Shown here: piece by piece, positions 26,820 to 35,800 of the stretch
Layout: the number at the start of each line of letters is the position of its first letter
Position numbering within the stretch: position 1 is the stretch's first letter
Source: Crocodylus rhombifer
Taxonomy: Eukaryota; Chordata; Crocodylia; Crocodylidae
Direction of reading: 5' to 3'
Assembly: GCA_038503035.1 (NCBI GenBank)
Contig: JAVSML010021685.1
Location: 1 to 64,000, forward strand
Length of the DNA: 64,000 nt
Position numbers and translations under genes: made by a program
The notes under the pieces: generated by a model
What the model saw: the letters and a program-made list of their open reading frames with translations, nothing else
Told to the model about the DNA's origin: nothing
Database searches by the model: none

Positions 26820-27046
26820 CTACGTTTTCAGTGCCTTTTTGAGGTCGGAATAAAAATTAGCCAGGCTGCTAGCCATGGCAGTATCTACTGCAGATTGTGG
26901 CAGCATCCCTCGAAGTTCAGTCTGGATGAAGCCCGTCAGAAGACTCTGGTCAGGGTTGTCCTTAAGTGGGACACAGAACCAACCGCAGGGGTGATTAAAT
27001 CCCCGGACAAAATTAGGTCTTACTTCTCCAAATTCAAGACTTAGCC
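26820..27046 (-). CDS. STARD4: STARD4 last coding exon
   Basis: The exon is 227 nt, entered in phase 1 after acceptor AACTAG, and encodes 74 residues plus the last two bases of a split Gly codon. It covers the C-terminal START helix ([18 protein letters not shown]) and ends at TAG (26820-26822). The protein ends KALKT, two residues beyond the mammalian end as I remember it. Confidence 0.95.
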
Positions 27047-30000
27047 CTAGTTTTTATTTAAAAAAAGAAAATGGAATGGGAAAAAAAAAGTCAGAGAACA
27101 TAGCCATAAGAATCGAGGAATTATGATCCAAACTGGGAGCCCAACTGCACTCTTTGGCATATCAGTACACTTTTCACCAATGATCAAAACAGAATGCAGA
27201 TTTTTTCATAAAGCTGTATTCCACTGGGTAATTAACCAACTAAACCAAGATAAAGTGGTATGTGAAATAACCCAGTTAAAGCAAATACAAGGCAGAAGCT
27301 TCTATATACGAATATTACAAGAAGTGCCAGTCTCACCTTTAAAAAGGCTTAGCTCAGCAGCCAAATTTCTGGATACTGTTCTCTGTCTTATTTTTAAATA
27401 AATCAAAGTTGTACATTCATTCCTCCCTCTCTTCCACAGGCAGGCAGAATCTTTTGGCATAAGACCATGTGTTTACTCCCATATATAAGCAAGTTCTAAA
27501 TCCAGCTCCATCTGATTAATAGTGTAACATTGGGCTGTGCACTTCACTTGCCATAATTTTCCCATGGTACTAAAGATTAGTCTCCTGTAATTGCTCCAAA
27601 TGTTAATATACTCTTGGATGGCACTCATATTAACAGCAGTGTACAAATATCAGTTAAGCTGATCTACACAGCACCCCTATATGCAACTATCCTCTGTGTG
27701 TGTGTTTAAATCTTATCTGAAGGGGAAAGGAATAGCATGTGTGCTTAACTCCAAATCCAGGGACATGCCACAAAACAAGAAACAAGCAGTGGTCACTGAT
27801 GCCTTACCACATGACAGCAGGCCTTCTTCATATTGAGTAGTATAAGAGAAATCAATGAACTCTCTTGGTGCTATGATATTCCAGAGCTGCCCACCGGTGG
27901 TATAGCGCATTACACAACAGTTCTTCATAAGGGGGACAGGGGAAAAAAACCCAAAAAAAACAACCAACATCAGTTTAAAAAAATAATTTATGTTCATATG
28001 AAATGAGTCTCTTGAACAAAGTGTTGTGGGCTTTTTTTTCTTTTTTGCACTTACACTGCACTTTTCATCTTGAATTACGCATTTTAGAGATGGCTACAGC
28101 CCAGGATTGCTCAAACCCAAGCCCATTGGCCACACTCAACCCATGGCACTGTGTCACCTGACCCTGCAAATATGCAGTGCAGCAAATCCTATCATGTGTG
28201 CTGAATGCATGCTGTGGCACATCAACACATCTGAAGCACCGCAAAGCATACATGCGCACTCGTATGGACATGCCCTAGAGGTTCTCAAATCTGGAGGCAG
28301 TTAATCATACTCGGCATGCTCAGTTTGCAGTTTAAAAGCCACTTTATTCAAATTTGCATTTAAATGAAACAAAACTGAAATGCAAAACAGAATTCAGTCT
28401 TCACCAGCTTTTTAGAAGGACTTCAAGTTTATGTAGTTATTAAAGACCATAAAAAATTGAGACTGAAAAACTAAAGCAAAAAATTATTAAACAATGTACA
28501 AGCCAAAAATCTATTGGCTCTGAAGTTCTGAACCACAGGTCCCTAGTAGTCAGGATAAGTCTAACCAATGGCCAATAACTGCAGACTTCAGAGAAGTCCG
28601 AAATGAAACAGCAGAGAAACTACTCTTTTGGCAAGTCTTACACTTCAGTATACATTATTATTCTAGTTTCCCCACACAAAGCCCTGATACCTCCTGAGGC
28701 TAGCCTATTTGGAACAGGTGAAGCTGTAGTTTCACAAAGTATGCTGGTCTTTTAACTTTAAAAAAAAATCTACAGCATAGAAGAGAGTGCTCCCTAAAAA
28801 CTGTATTTGTGGTCTTAAAAAAACAAAACAAAAAAGACATTGTAATGACAGCCCACTTCCTCCTCCCTCCCACCACAAGAGTGCCAGATCATTTTATAAA
28901 TTAGAAAGATTTCTTACCTCTTCAAACTCTTCAACAATGTCCATGGTTGTCATTAAGCTATCCCAGTGTAATCTATATGGACCAGGGCGAATGTGATCTA
29001 CTATTCTGTTGGTGACATCGTCTACCACCCCTTGAGTTTTGTAGCTAAAGATTGTACATTTGAAATGTAAGTATATAATCTTTTCATAAGCTTTCTGCTA
29101 GCTTTAGTATACATTTACTGTAATACATTACTACCTGAAGATAAGTATCAAGCAAACAGTTGTGTTGGAGGGGCCATATGCCCTCCCATATACCCCTGCC
29201 CTTGTGTCATCCAGGCCATGAGGTTCCCCACAGGTCTGAAAATTTGGGGGTGGGGGAGCAGTCTCACAGCATCCCTGATGCCAAATTTTCAAACCCATGG
29301 GGAGTCCTGTAGGCAGATAGCATAGCCCAAGCTCAGCAGATCAGTTTCTGAAGAGTCTCAGGAAGAAATTATACCTATTGAAGTAAATGAGAGTTTTGCC
29401 AGGGACTCTGAAGAAACCACGGTTTTTTCCCCCAAGTTGTCAATACCAGTTATTTTCAAGTTAAGATAAAAGCATTACATAATAATATCATAGGAAATAT
29501 ACTACAGAGATTAGTTCTATACTGGGAGGAAGACTGCCTGGATGATCTAACCCAGCGGTCAGCAACCTAGAACCCGTGGGCCAGATCTGACCTGCAAAGA
29601 GGCTGGATCCAGCCTAGGAAGGTCTGATCCAGCCAGGGGGATACAAGGGACTGGGCAACACATAGTTGTGCCAAGTTGCCTCTCTGCTCCACAGCACCCT
29701 CCTTTGCAGCCCTCCTTGCTGCTCTCTCATGCCTGCGCTTACCCTCGTTTGCTGGGGTGGGGATACGCAGCTTGAAGCAGGAGGCTGGGATGCAAGTCCT
29801 GGCCATGCAGAGCAAAATGTCTCCAACCCCTGCTCCTGCTTCCCTCATTTCAAACTTCTGTGAAGTAAGTTTGTGGGACTGTGGAAACTTTTTTTTCTTT
29901 TATCCGGTTCGAAACTAAACTTACAGATATCCACTGAATTCTTCTGACGGCTTGCGCCACACGGTTGCATCTTTCTGGGAAGTGAAGGGAAAAAAGGAAG

Positions 30001-31522
30001 TAATGATATAATCATATTAACTTATGCTCTTTTCTAAAGTGACCATCAGTCTACTATCCAGGTGCTTCCCTGTGTCGCATGCATTAGGAATAAAAGCACA
30101 TATTTCAGAGATCCTTTCCTAAAAGCATACTGTTCATTACAAATGCTTAATTGGACTTTAAATCCAAACAGAAAATGGTAATATTCAATGCACCATTTTA
30201 AATTAGAGTTTTGCAGTGCCAAGTACCTGAAAATCTTAACAGTTTCATTATGGCTCTGCTGATTTATCTGAAATACTAAGAGTATAAGTCATCCAAATAT
30301 GACTAAGTATCACACTGCACCTTCTGTATCCAAGACTTCGAAAGTGACCTAAGCATTCTGGAATTTCTATTCTCTCTCTAATGAATACAGTGTTCATCTT
30401 TCACCAAATATTTATCCAACTGCTGAGCTGAATTTTGTGCCTGGTTTCTGAAGGCATGCAACAAGAATTAAAGAATAAAACTCTTTACAGGTCTGGGAGA
30501 TAATCCCAAAAGGCAAAGTTTCCCTATTCAGGATCACTGAGGTGTAAGTGTTCAGAGTTAGACACAGGTGTCAGGCAGTAACTTCACTCAGCTATTACAT
30601 GGATAGCTTCTTTATATAGAAGAGTGCTTACTAAAAATGAGGTTATACAAGTCCACATTTCCAGACCTTGTTGATCAATCCTAAGGACTAGAACAGTCAA
30701 AGGAAACTGTATATTGAGCAGTGAAAATTATGAGAGCCTTAGAGACATGGTGGTGTAAGACATCTGCATCTAAGAAAAGGACAAATATCCTTTCACTGGT
30801 TTCTGCAAGAAGGGAGTTGTCTTTATGCTGTTACCCTTTCCCCTCCCCAGTTATAAGAAATGGGATTTTCTTATATTTTGTAAATAACAGATTTGGAAAG
30901 TACTTGACTCCACATCACTAATATCTGTTCCAAAAGAGAAGCGGATTTTTAAGACTTCAAACCTGCTATTGCTCAGAGGCAAAATACTTATTTTTGATTC
31001 AACTGATTTAGATAGTTTAGTTTTTTTGGTCTAAGCCTATTTCAGATGAAGAAAAATGAACTGAAATTACATTTAAATAACACTTCCTTTCAAGGGAAAT
31101 CCCAAACTTTATATAGTTAAGCGTGGAGAACTGTTCGAACTATTAGAACCTTCCAAATACAGATGCAAGTAAGGATGTAAAATACTTCTGCAAACAAGCA
31201 ATGGAAATTAATTTTGGGGGTTTAAACTGAAGCAACCCTAGAACACTGCTGCGTAAAAAAGACCTTTATCCAAAAGCACTGTGGGTAAACGTATCAAAAG
31301 CATAACCTGCCATTATCTTGGAGTGAGTAAAGAAAAGATTGGGGAAAAAAAAAAAAGCACTAATGTTAATATGAAGAAAATAAGTCCAATTAAGTACAAA
31401 AAGACTAGTTCACTTACTGTTTTCTTGGCAGGCCGCCATTCACTATCTTCAATGCTGTAGTACTGGATCAGAGTATTTTTCAGTTTTGTAGCCAGTGAAG
31501 CTGCATCTGGAAGGATTTCCAT
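26820..31522 (-). CDS. STARD4: STARD4, StAR-related lipid transfer protein 4 (complete, 5 coding exons)
   Basis: STARD4 is a small cytosolic START-domain protein that carries cholesterol between membranes, notably plasma membrane, endocytic recycling compartment and ER. Joining 31522-31418, 29974-29925, 29044-28918, 27922-27808 and 27046-26820 on the minus strand gives an uninterrupted 207-residue protein, against about 205 in mammals. It is nearly all START fold. Recognisable landmarks are [11 protein letters not shown] (residues 11-21), VWRKPSEEF (40-48), HIRPGP near 69-74, [15 protein letters not shown] near 96-110, PREFIDFSY near 113-121, [14 protein letters not shown] near 151-164 and [16 protein letters not shown] near 176-191. 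There is no signal peptide or membrane segment, as expected. All four internal introns are GT-AG with matching phases. The start ATG at 31520-31522 is the first in its exon. Convergent to CAMK4. Confidence 0.96.
27047..27807 (-). other. STARD4: STARD4 intron (761 bp)
   Basis: Donor GTAAGG at 27807 and acceptor AG at 27048-27047 bound this intron. It is AT-rich with a short (TG)n run near 27700. I saw no other feature. Confidence 0.9.
27808..27922 (-). CDS. STARD4: STARD4 internal exon (START core)
   Basis: The exon is 115 nt, 38 codons plus one base. It encodes [16 protein letters not shown] through EEGLLSC, the central beta-strands of the START fold. The acceptor is AAG after a long C/T tract; the donor is G|GTAAGG. 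Confidence 0.95.
27923..28917 (-). other. STARD4: STARD4 intron (995 bp)
   Basis: Donor GTAAGA at 28917 and acceptor AAG at 27923 bound this intron. Its acceptor-side pyrimidine tract contains C and T runs. No embedded gene or clear repeat was seen. Confidence 0.9.
28918..29044 (-). CDS. STARD4: STARD4 internal exon (127 nt)
   Basis: The first base completes a Leu codon split with the previous exon. The exon encodes [20 protein letters not shown] onward to the acidic EEFEE end. The donor GAG|GTAAGA keeps phase 0. Confidence 0.95.
29045..29924 (-). other. STARD4: STARD4 intron (880 bp) with a repeat insertion
   Basis: Donor GTAAGTTT at 29924 and acceptor CTTTAG at 29045 bound this intron. 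It contains the GC-rich hAT-like element at 29553-29832. Confidence 0.85.
29553..29832 (+). mobile_element. hAT-like element in STARD4 intron
   Basis: The left end is CAGCGGTCAGCAACC followed by GTGGGCCAGATCTGACC, like the ends at 41128 and 49497. The right end (...CTCCAACCCCTG) is the reverse complement of CAGGGGTTGGAG. No convincing 8-bp duplication was found, so the right boundary is tentative. The 93-codon frame inside is not considered a gene. Confidence 0.5.
29925..29974 (-). CDS. STARD4: STARD4 internal exon (50 nt)
   Basis: A short exon of 16 codons plus two bases: [16 protein letters not shown] and the first two bases of Leu. The acceptor TTCCCAG and donor CT|GTAAGTTT are both strong. 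It encodes the first beta-strand region and matches the mammalian exon closely. Confidence 0.95.
29975..31417 (-). other. STARD4: STARD4 intron (1443 bp)
   Basis: Donor GTAAGTG at 31417 and acceptor CCCAG at 29975 bound this intron. It is AT-rich; I see no exon or obvious repeat in it. Confidence 0.9.
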
Positions 31523-31537
31523 TCTTTTCCCTGTATA
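31418..31537 (-). CDS. STARD4: STARD4 first coding exon
   Basis: The acceptor is TTTCAG just above 31537 (an alternative AG lies 7 bases further on). ATG at 31522 is the first ATG in the exon, in context AAAAGAATGG. It encodes 35 residues ([20 protein letters not shown] and on to AKKT) and ends at ACA|GTAAGTG. Bases 31523-31537 are 5' UTR. Confidence 0.93.
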
Positions 31538-31954
31538 CTGAAATTTTACAATTACAATTAAAATAAAGATAGGCCCCAGTGTCTCTTTTTCTATCTAAGT
31601 AATTCCAGGTAACTTCAAAACCAAAAGTAAAATGAGACCTGGACTATGAATCTGGAATATGAACCCAGAAGCACTCTTTGTACCGCACCCTACCACATAC
31701 TGCATTCTGAGTGGTTTTACCTTCTAGTCTTCATGCATGTACTTATTTCAGTGGATTTTTTTTTTCAAATTAATTATGCTTAATCCACCAATACAAATTT
31801 TGTTCGTATCCACTTAAAGCAATCTTGGTCTTGAATTTTTAAAAAAATCAGAAATGGTTTGTTTTCAGTCTGGTACGCAAGGAAAATCTGAAAAGAGAGA
31901 GATGTTTTTCTTTCCTCCCTAACCTTGACCATTTTATTAAGATTGCTTTGTTAT

Positions 31955-32304
31955 AACTAGACGTGTCTACACATGCATTTATGCCAGCTCAAATTAACTG
32001 TGAGGTAGACTACTGTGCAGTAAGCGAGAAAAGGCCAGTGTCTACAAATGCAGCGTTAATGCACTTTAATGCCTACATACAGACTGACTTGGGACTAAAG
32101 TTAGTCCCAAATCAGTCCACACACACAATGTTACTGCATAGAAGGCATCTACATGTGTTACTCTGCAGTAATTAATTGGGTATCAATTTTACACGCAAGT
32201 CGGCGTAAGTTACCATATTCACTGCACAGTATGGACATACTGTGTAGTAACGCACCAATTTTGGTTATTGGACAATAAATGTGAACGTGTGGATGAGCCC
32301 ACTG
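31955..32304. repeat. Foldback/TIR element in STARD4 first intron
   Basis: The left end AACTAGACGTGTCTACACAT and the reverse complement of the right end, CAGTGGGCTCATCCACACG, are diverged inverted repeats. Internal ACTGTGCAGTAA-type motifs appear in both orientations at about 32010, 32165 and 32225. Same family as the elements at 1282, 55905 and 60671. Confidence 0.65.
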
Positions 32305-33971
32305 AGAAGTAGAGGTATTGCTCCATCCTACTGAGAACAGTGACCCTAGTTTCTTTAGGACTTGTGTACCTTACCAGCTCACCTTTCAAGGAAAAATATT
32401 CAAAGGAATTTTGGCTGAGGGCCAGCAGTCCCATATGGCTCCTATTCCTGCACTTCACCATTTTTAAAACCACAATACAACACTGGTCATATTTACACAG
32501 CATTCAGTTCACCCAGACAGGCTGACTGCCATCCAGAAAAACTTTATCACTGCAAATCTGTAAGACTCCAATGAGTTTGCAAAAAAGAATAGAAAACTAA
32601 TCCAGAGTTGCCTCTTAATTCCAAGTTTAAAAGGAGCTCACTTTATGACATCTTAACTTTGACGTTAGAAAACTTACCTACCTTGCACTTTAAGTACCCT
32701 GACAATGTAGTTGTAGACTGTTTTAATGTCCAACGCCCTTAACATAAATTAGCCAGAAAAAGGGAGACTGCAAAGGTCCCCTATCCCCAAGTGCTTTCGC
32801 TATGTCCTAATGTTCACAAAAGACAGTGAGGGGAGGTGCTTTGCAAGATGCCTGAGGCAGACTATCATATCAAAGTTCAAGTCCAAAAAGAACCGCATGT
32901 CAAGATTGCTTTGACTAAACAAAAGCATTGTGTAAGCAATCAGCATTCCCGATTTTACAATGCTAAGTTGCCCTGTACAGTACATCTTTTTTTTTTTAAT
33001 GTACTACTGACAGTTACCATTACTGACCTACAAGAAGTCAGACATTAGGCGAACAGGAAAATATACTAGTCTCAACGCAAGTAGCCCAAAAGAATTAACT
33101 AGCCTGTCCAAATTAGTATAAGCCTTATAGGACAATTAGAGAAACTGGAAACTTGCCCAACTAAAAAGAATCCAGTTTAAGTGAAAACAAAGATGGGATA
33201 AATGTCATCCAGTTTGATTTTTATCTCACTAATTTGTATTACAGTACAAGTCTATGACAGCGGAACGTAAAAAATACTAGAAATGTGACTTTGCCCAACA
33301 GCACAGAAACTAATAGCTTCTGTGACAAAACATCAACACAGCATCTGAAGGCTTTCCAAGTATATACGAATTCCTCTCTAGGAAGCAGGAAGTCTATAGT
33401 GCAAGGGACAATACACTAAGCTTTAATTTAGAAATAGATTAATGAGCCTGGGGATGAAAGGATGGCTGACTTTATGAATAACATGGGTGGTGAAAAGACA
33501 GCTGATTTTTAAATTAAATCATCCTTGCAGCAGAAACTGTGTAAGCCAGGTCTTCCCTCCCTCCCTGCAAACACGGGTACCCAAACCCCGTGGTTCTTAA
33601 CCTTGGCAGACTCAACACACCCCTTGGAAAATGCTTGTCTTTTGACTACAGAAGAATAACCAAGCAAACCTTTCCGTTGCAAAGAAAGGCCACGCCAGGG
33701 CAGCACGTGTTAGCTCAGCTAACGTGTGCTAGCGTTGGCCCAGCACCCTGCAGGCCACCCTGGACGGCATCTCAAGGCAGCCCAGCGTGACACCGCTAGA
33801 GTACCAAAACCCGCTCCGTCCGGCTTCGTGAAACCAGCTCAGCCCACAGCAGGGGTGAGTCTGTATCCAGCCTCTCGTGCAGCCGCGCGGTCAATGCGCT
33901 CGCGCTCTCCCAGAAGAGGGGAGACGCGGCTTCCCACCCGCGTGGGCACAGGCACGCGGGGGCATGGATGG

Positions 33972-34034
33972 ACACGTGCGCGCGCACACACATTCGTGTA
34001 TGCGCATGAGGGCATGGGTGCACACGCGCGCGCG
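33972..34034. repeat. Alternating purine-pyrimidine tracts (Z-DNA prone)
   Basis: Three strictly alternating tracts lie close together: 33972-33993 (22 bp), 33995-34008 (14 bp) and 34019-34034 (16 bp, ending in (CG)n). CG/CA alternation of this kind favours Z-DNA under negative supercoiling. They lie about 200-270 bp downstream of the predicted first donor. Confidence 0.7.
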
Positions 34035-34243
34035 GGAGGACTCACACACGGGCACGGGCGCGGACACGCACCACGAACAGGCACGCGCACGCAGGCATGC
34101 CCGTCCATCATAGAGGACAGCGGTGATCCCGTTTCCTTAGGGCTGGGCCCCTGGGGCAGGGCCACGCGCCGCCCTCGTGCCAGCACCGACCCTCGGAGCC
34201 CCGAGCCCGGAGCCGCCCCCGGCGCCCGCCCGGCGCTACCCAC

Positions 34244-34300
34244 CTGTCAGCCCCGCGCGCCGCCGCCTGCCCCGCCGCCAGCGCCTGCCGAGCCGCCGCC
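34244..34300 (-). other. STARD4: Predicted STARD4 non-coding first exon (3' end)
   Basis: The minus strand reads GGGGCTGACAG|GTGGGTAGC, a good donor with GT at 34243-34242, in the CpG island and just downstream of CCAAT boxes. A separate non-coding first exon is required because the ATG exon begins with a splice acceptor. The transcription start is unknown; the upper limit given is nominal. Confidence 0.4.
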
Positions 34301-34308
34301 AGCCCCAG

Positions 34309-34509
34309 CCAATGGGAGTGCAGCCGGCTTCCCCCCACATCCAATCAGCGGGAGGCAGCCCCGGCTCATTTGCCCGGCCCCGCCTCGGGGAGGGCGGGGC
34401 GGGAAAGGAAGGGACTCCGCCCCTGCTCCCCTCGGAGCGGCTTCATTGGTGAGACTGGCTCAGGGGCCTGCTCATTGGTGGCTGGCGGGAAGCGCTGCGA
34501 GCTGATTGG
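34309..34509. promoter_or_regulatory. STARD4: Cluster of five CCAAT (NF-Y) boxes with GC and E2F-like boxes
   Basis: CCAAT lies at 34309-34313 and 34341-34345 on the plus strand, and ATTGG at 34445-34449, 34474-34478 and 34505-34509. Between them are GC boxes (GGGCGGGGCGGG around 34393-34404) and three GCGGGAA motifs near 34400, 34485 and 34514. NF-Y clusters of this type mark TATA-less promoters and often cooperate with SREBP at sterol genes. I found no exact sterol-response element by eye. Confidence 0.65.
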
Positions 34510-35079
34510 CTCGCGGGAATGGAATGATGGTGTCTCCGCAGGGCGCGTGGCACCTGGCGCCGCCCCGGGCCGGCAGGGCGGCGGTGGAGAGCCGTGTCGG
34601 CCCGGCCCGGCGCGGCGCTGCTTTCTGGTCCCAGGCTTTGCCGTTGCCTTGCGGTGCCCTGGCGTCCTCCAGAAACCGTCCCCGATCTGCTGCTCTGCTC
34701 TCAGCCTGTGCCCTTCTCCAGCCTGCTGCTTTCTGTCTCCTGCCCTGCCTGATCTGTTGCTCTGCTTCCTGCTCCCTGCCTGATTGCCTCCTCCACTTGC
34801 TGCTCTCTTTCCGGTCAGCCACTGTGTTGCCCATCCGCAGTGTGTCACGGGCCACTCGCCCATGCACGCGTGCACACACGCTACTTGTGCCACCCGTGCT
34901 GCAGGTTGACCAGCCCCATGTACCAGGCCTTGCATGCCATGCGCGTGGAGCCAAACACTGTGCTCCTCCCACCCCAGGATGGTGCAGGCTTTCACCTTCA
35001 GCGGGTTCTCGGTAGCCACTAGCAAGCTCTGAGAAACAGAAAGAGGGTGTTTATGCCCCAAAACTTGCAAAGAACTTTT

Positions 35080-35135
35080 TTCCAACTGGTTAGTCCGTCT
35101 AATGAAAGATCTCATCTACCCAAAGAACCTTGCCT
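35080..35135 (+). repeat. Dispersed repeat fragment
   Basis: AACTGGTTAGTCCGTCTAAT followed by AAAGATCTCATCTACCCAAA and GAACCTTGCCTCC is a diverged copy of a repeat end that I know as recurrent in turtle, crocodile and bird DNA; I cannot name the family with confidence. A copy in opposite orientation lies at 35650-35800. Confidence 0.5.
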
Positions 35136-35649
35136 CCCAAATATCAGATAAAGCTTTTATCGATTACAGCAGTGATCAACACAGCAATTCCTAATTGCAA
35201 CAAAGGAGACTGGGTGAGTCTGGGTGTCGCTGCTATTCACCACCCTCTTTCCTGACTGCTGCTACCTTGTGTTGTGTTGCTGCTACCAATGAGATGTATC
35301 CCCATCCGTTTCTCAGGGCTTGGACTGTGGGGTAGTGTAATTTAAATCACTTGCATACGTCCACCCAAATTATCCCAGAATCAAGGTGAACAGATAATCG
35401 GTTGTCCTGAGATAGCTGCTGCAAAAGGTGCCATTATAGGGCCACTGCATAAAAAGGAGTTGGTCTGCATTGAGTGGATAGTTATCCCAGATACATGACA
35501 CCTGCACGGGTGTAACTCACACTGGTGTGTTCTTACTGCTGGTTTTCCAGGAGAACCTGGCACCAGATGCCAGCGAGTTACACTGCTGTACGGATTTACT
35601 TTGTGTGCGCTCTCCTTTTATTACACTAGTGCAAATGCATTTGTTTGTT

Positions 35650-35800
35650 CAAAGGTGTAGGTTATAATCATGTTGGTCTAAGGACATAGGCAGAAAAGGC
35701 TCTTTGGGTGAATCTGATATCTTTTGGTCTATTAGACCAACTTAAACAGTTGGCAAAAATGTTTAACAAGCTTTCAGGTTTAAAAACCTTTAAGCAGGCT
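35650..35800 (-). repeat. Second copy of the same dispersed repeat, opposite orientation
   Basis: It contains ATCATGTTGGTCTAAGGACA, GCTCTTTGGGTGAATCTGAT and TTGGTCTATTAGACCAA. The reverse complement of the middle part matches the CACCCAAAGAxCCTT core of the copy at 35080. Confidence 0.5.

Larger units (their letters stand above)
31538..34243 (-). other. STARD4: Predicted first intron of STARD4
   Basis: About 2.7 kb lie between the predicted donor in the CpG island and the first coding exon. It holds a foldback element at 31955-32304 and, close to the promoter, the alternating purine-pyrimidine tracts at 33972-34034. No coding exon was recognised. Confidence 0.55.
33880..34640. promoter_or_regulatory. 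STARD4: CpG island at the STARD4 promoter
   Basis: GC content and CpG density rise sharply here compared with the AT-rich flanks, including runs such as GGCCCGGCCCGGCGCGGCGC. It lies upstream of the first STARD4 coding exon and contains five CCAAT/ATTGG boxes, GC boxes and E2F-like motifs. It is the only CpG island beside a gene in this window. Long open frames on both strands here (up to 259 codons) are expected from GC-rich sequence and are not annotated as genes. Confidence 0.8.

Noticed and set aside
33726..35115. Open frames of 134-259 codons on both strands around the CpG island
   Set aside because: Stop-poor GC-rich sequence gives such frames in several phases at once; no domain pattern, and they cover promoter and Z-DNA tracts.
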